Assembly (NCBI GenBank): GCA_963510375.1
Contig: CAUPES010000012.1
Location: 1-49,610 of the forward strand
Direction of reading: 5' to 3'
Length of the DNA stretch: 49,610 nucleotides
DNA from: Fastidiosipila sp963510375
GTDB taxonomy: Bacteria > Bacillota > Clostridia > Saccharofermentanales > Fastidiosipilaceae
The translations under genes and the position numbers were made by a program. Position 1 is the first letter of the stretch. Each line of letters opens with the position of its first letter. Under the pieces are notes generated by a model, which ran no database searches, was not told the DNA's origin, and saw only the letters and a program-made list of their open reading frames with translations. This document shows positions 49,573 to 49,610 of the stretch, piece by piece.

Positions 49573-49610
49573 AAGTCAAGAGGTAAAATGCTAAAAATAT
49601 AAGAATTGAT

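Noticed and set aside
1..49610. CRISPR arrays, insertion sequences or prophage genes
   Set aside because: No regularly spaced repeats, transposase, integrase or phage-like genes were seen. The window is conserved core chromosome plus surface and signalling loci.

Overview
The window is AT-rich bacterial chromosome in which every protein gene except enolase lies on the + strand. Gene content points to a low-GC Gram-positive of the class Clostridia: the S10/spc/alpha ribosomal cluster ending in rplQ-ecfA-ecfT-truA, FtsEX with a PcsB/CwlO-like hydrolase, strong AGGAGG ribosome binding sites, lipoprotein signals, and DUF4358/MBOAT/DHHW proteins. The genus cannot be fixed from the sequence alone; a Ruminococcaceae/Oscillospiraceae-like or fastidious vaginal/gut relative is only a guess.

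Layout. (1) 1-5.0 kb: an SseB-like protein convergent with enolase, then a thioredoxin-like protein and alanine racemase. (2) 5.4-6.5 kb: a stand-alone MsmK/UgpC-type sugar-import ATPase with its own terminator. (3) 6.7-15.7 kb: a CdaR/PucR-type regulator, ftsE, ftsX, a secreted coiled-coil M23 hydrolase and a membrane S41 protease (a cell-division and wall-hydrolysis block), then a methyltransferase, Hsp33 and an AEC-family transporter. (4) 15.8-35.7 kb: the S10-spc-alpha supercluster, preceded by a long structured leader with a candidate attenuator and broken by a second promoter before rpmJ. It includes secY, adk, map, infA and rpoA, and ends with a fused double-ATPase ECF gene, ecfT and truA. 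(5) 35.8-40.1 kb: pncB, metG, tatD. (6) 40.2-44.3 kb: a surface module of SGNH lipoprotein, DUF4358 lipoprotein, MBOAT acyltransferase and DHHW/AlgJ-like protein, probably O-acetylating an extracellular polymer. (7) 44.4-45.1 kb: tRNA-Val, tRNA-Asp and tRNA-Phe in two transcription units with clear promoters and terminators. (8) 45.3-49.6 kb: a LytTR response regulator, a GHKL histidine kinase with almost no sensor domain, an ABC exporter half, and a second half-exporter that stops inside its membrane domain with all three frames closed.

The most noteworthy points are the S10 leader, the EcfA1-EcfA2 fusion, three intrinsic-terminator-like hairpins placed directly in front of co-directional genes (ctpA-like, adk, ecfA), the surface acylation module, and the LytTR/GHKL/ABC locus with a truncated last gene. 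Several starts were moved from the longest reading frame on the basis of Shine-Dalgarno spacing (the CdaR-type regulator, M23 hydrolase, rplN, rpmD, map, rpsM, rpoA and the histidine kinase). The 37-residue rpmJ was found by eye.
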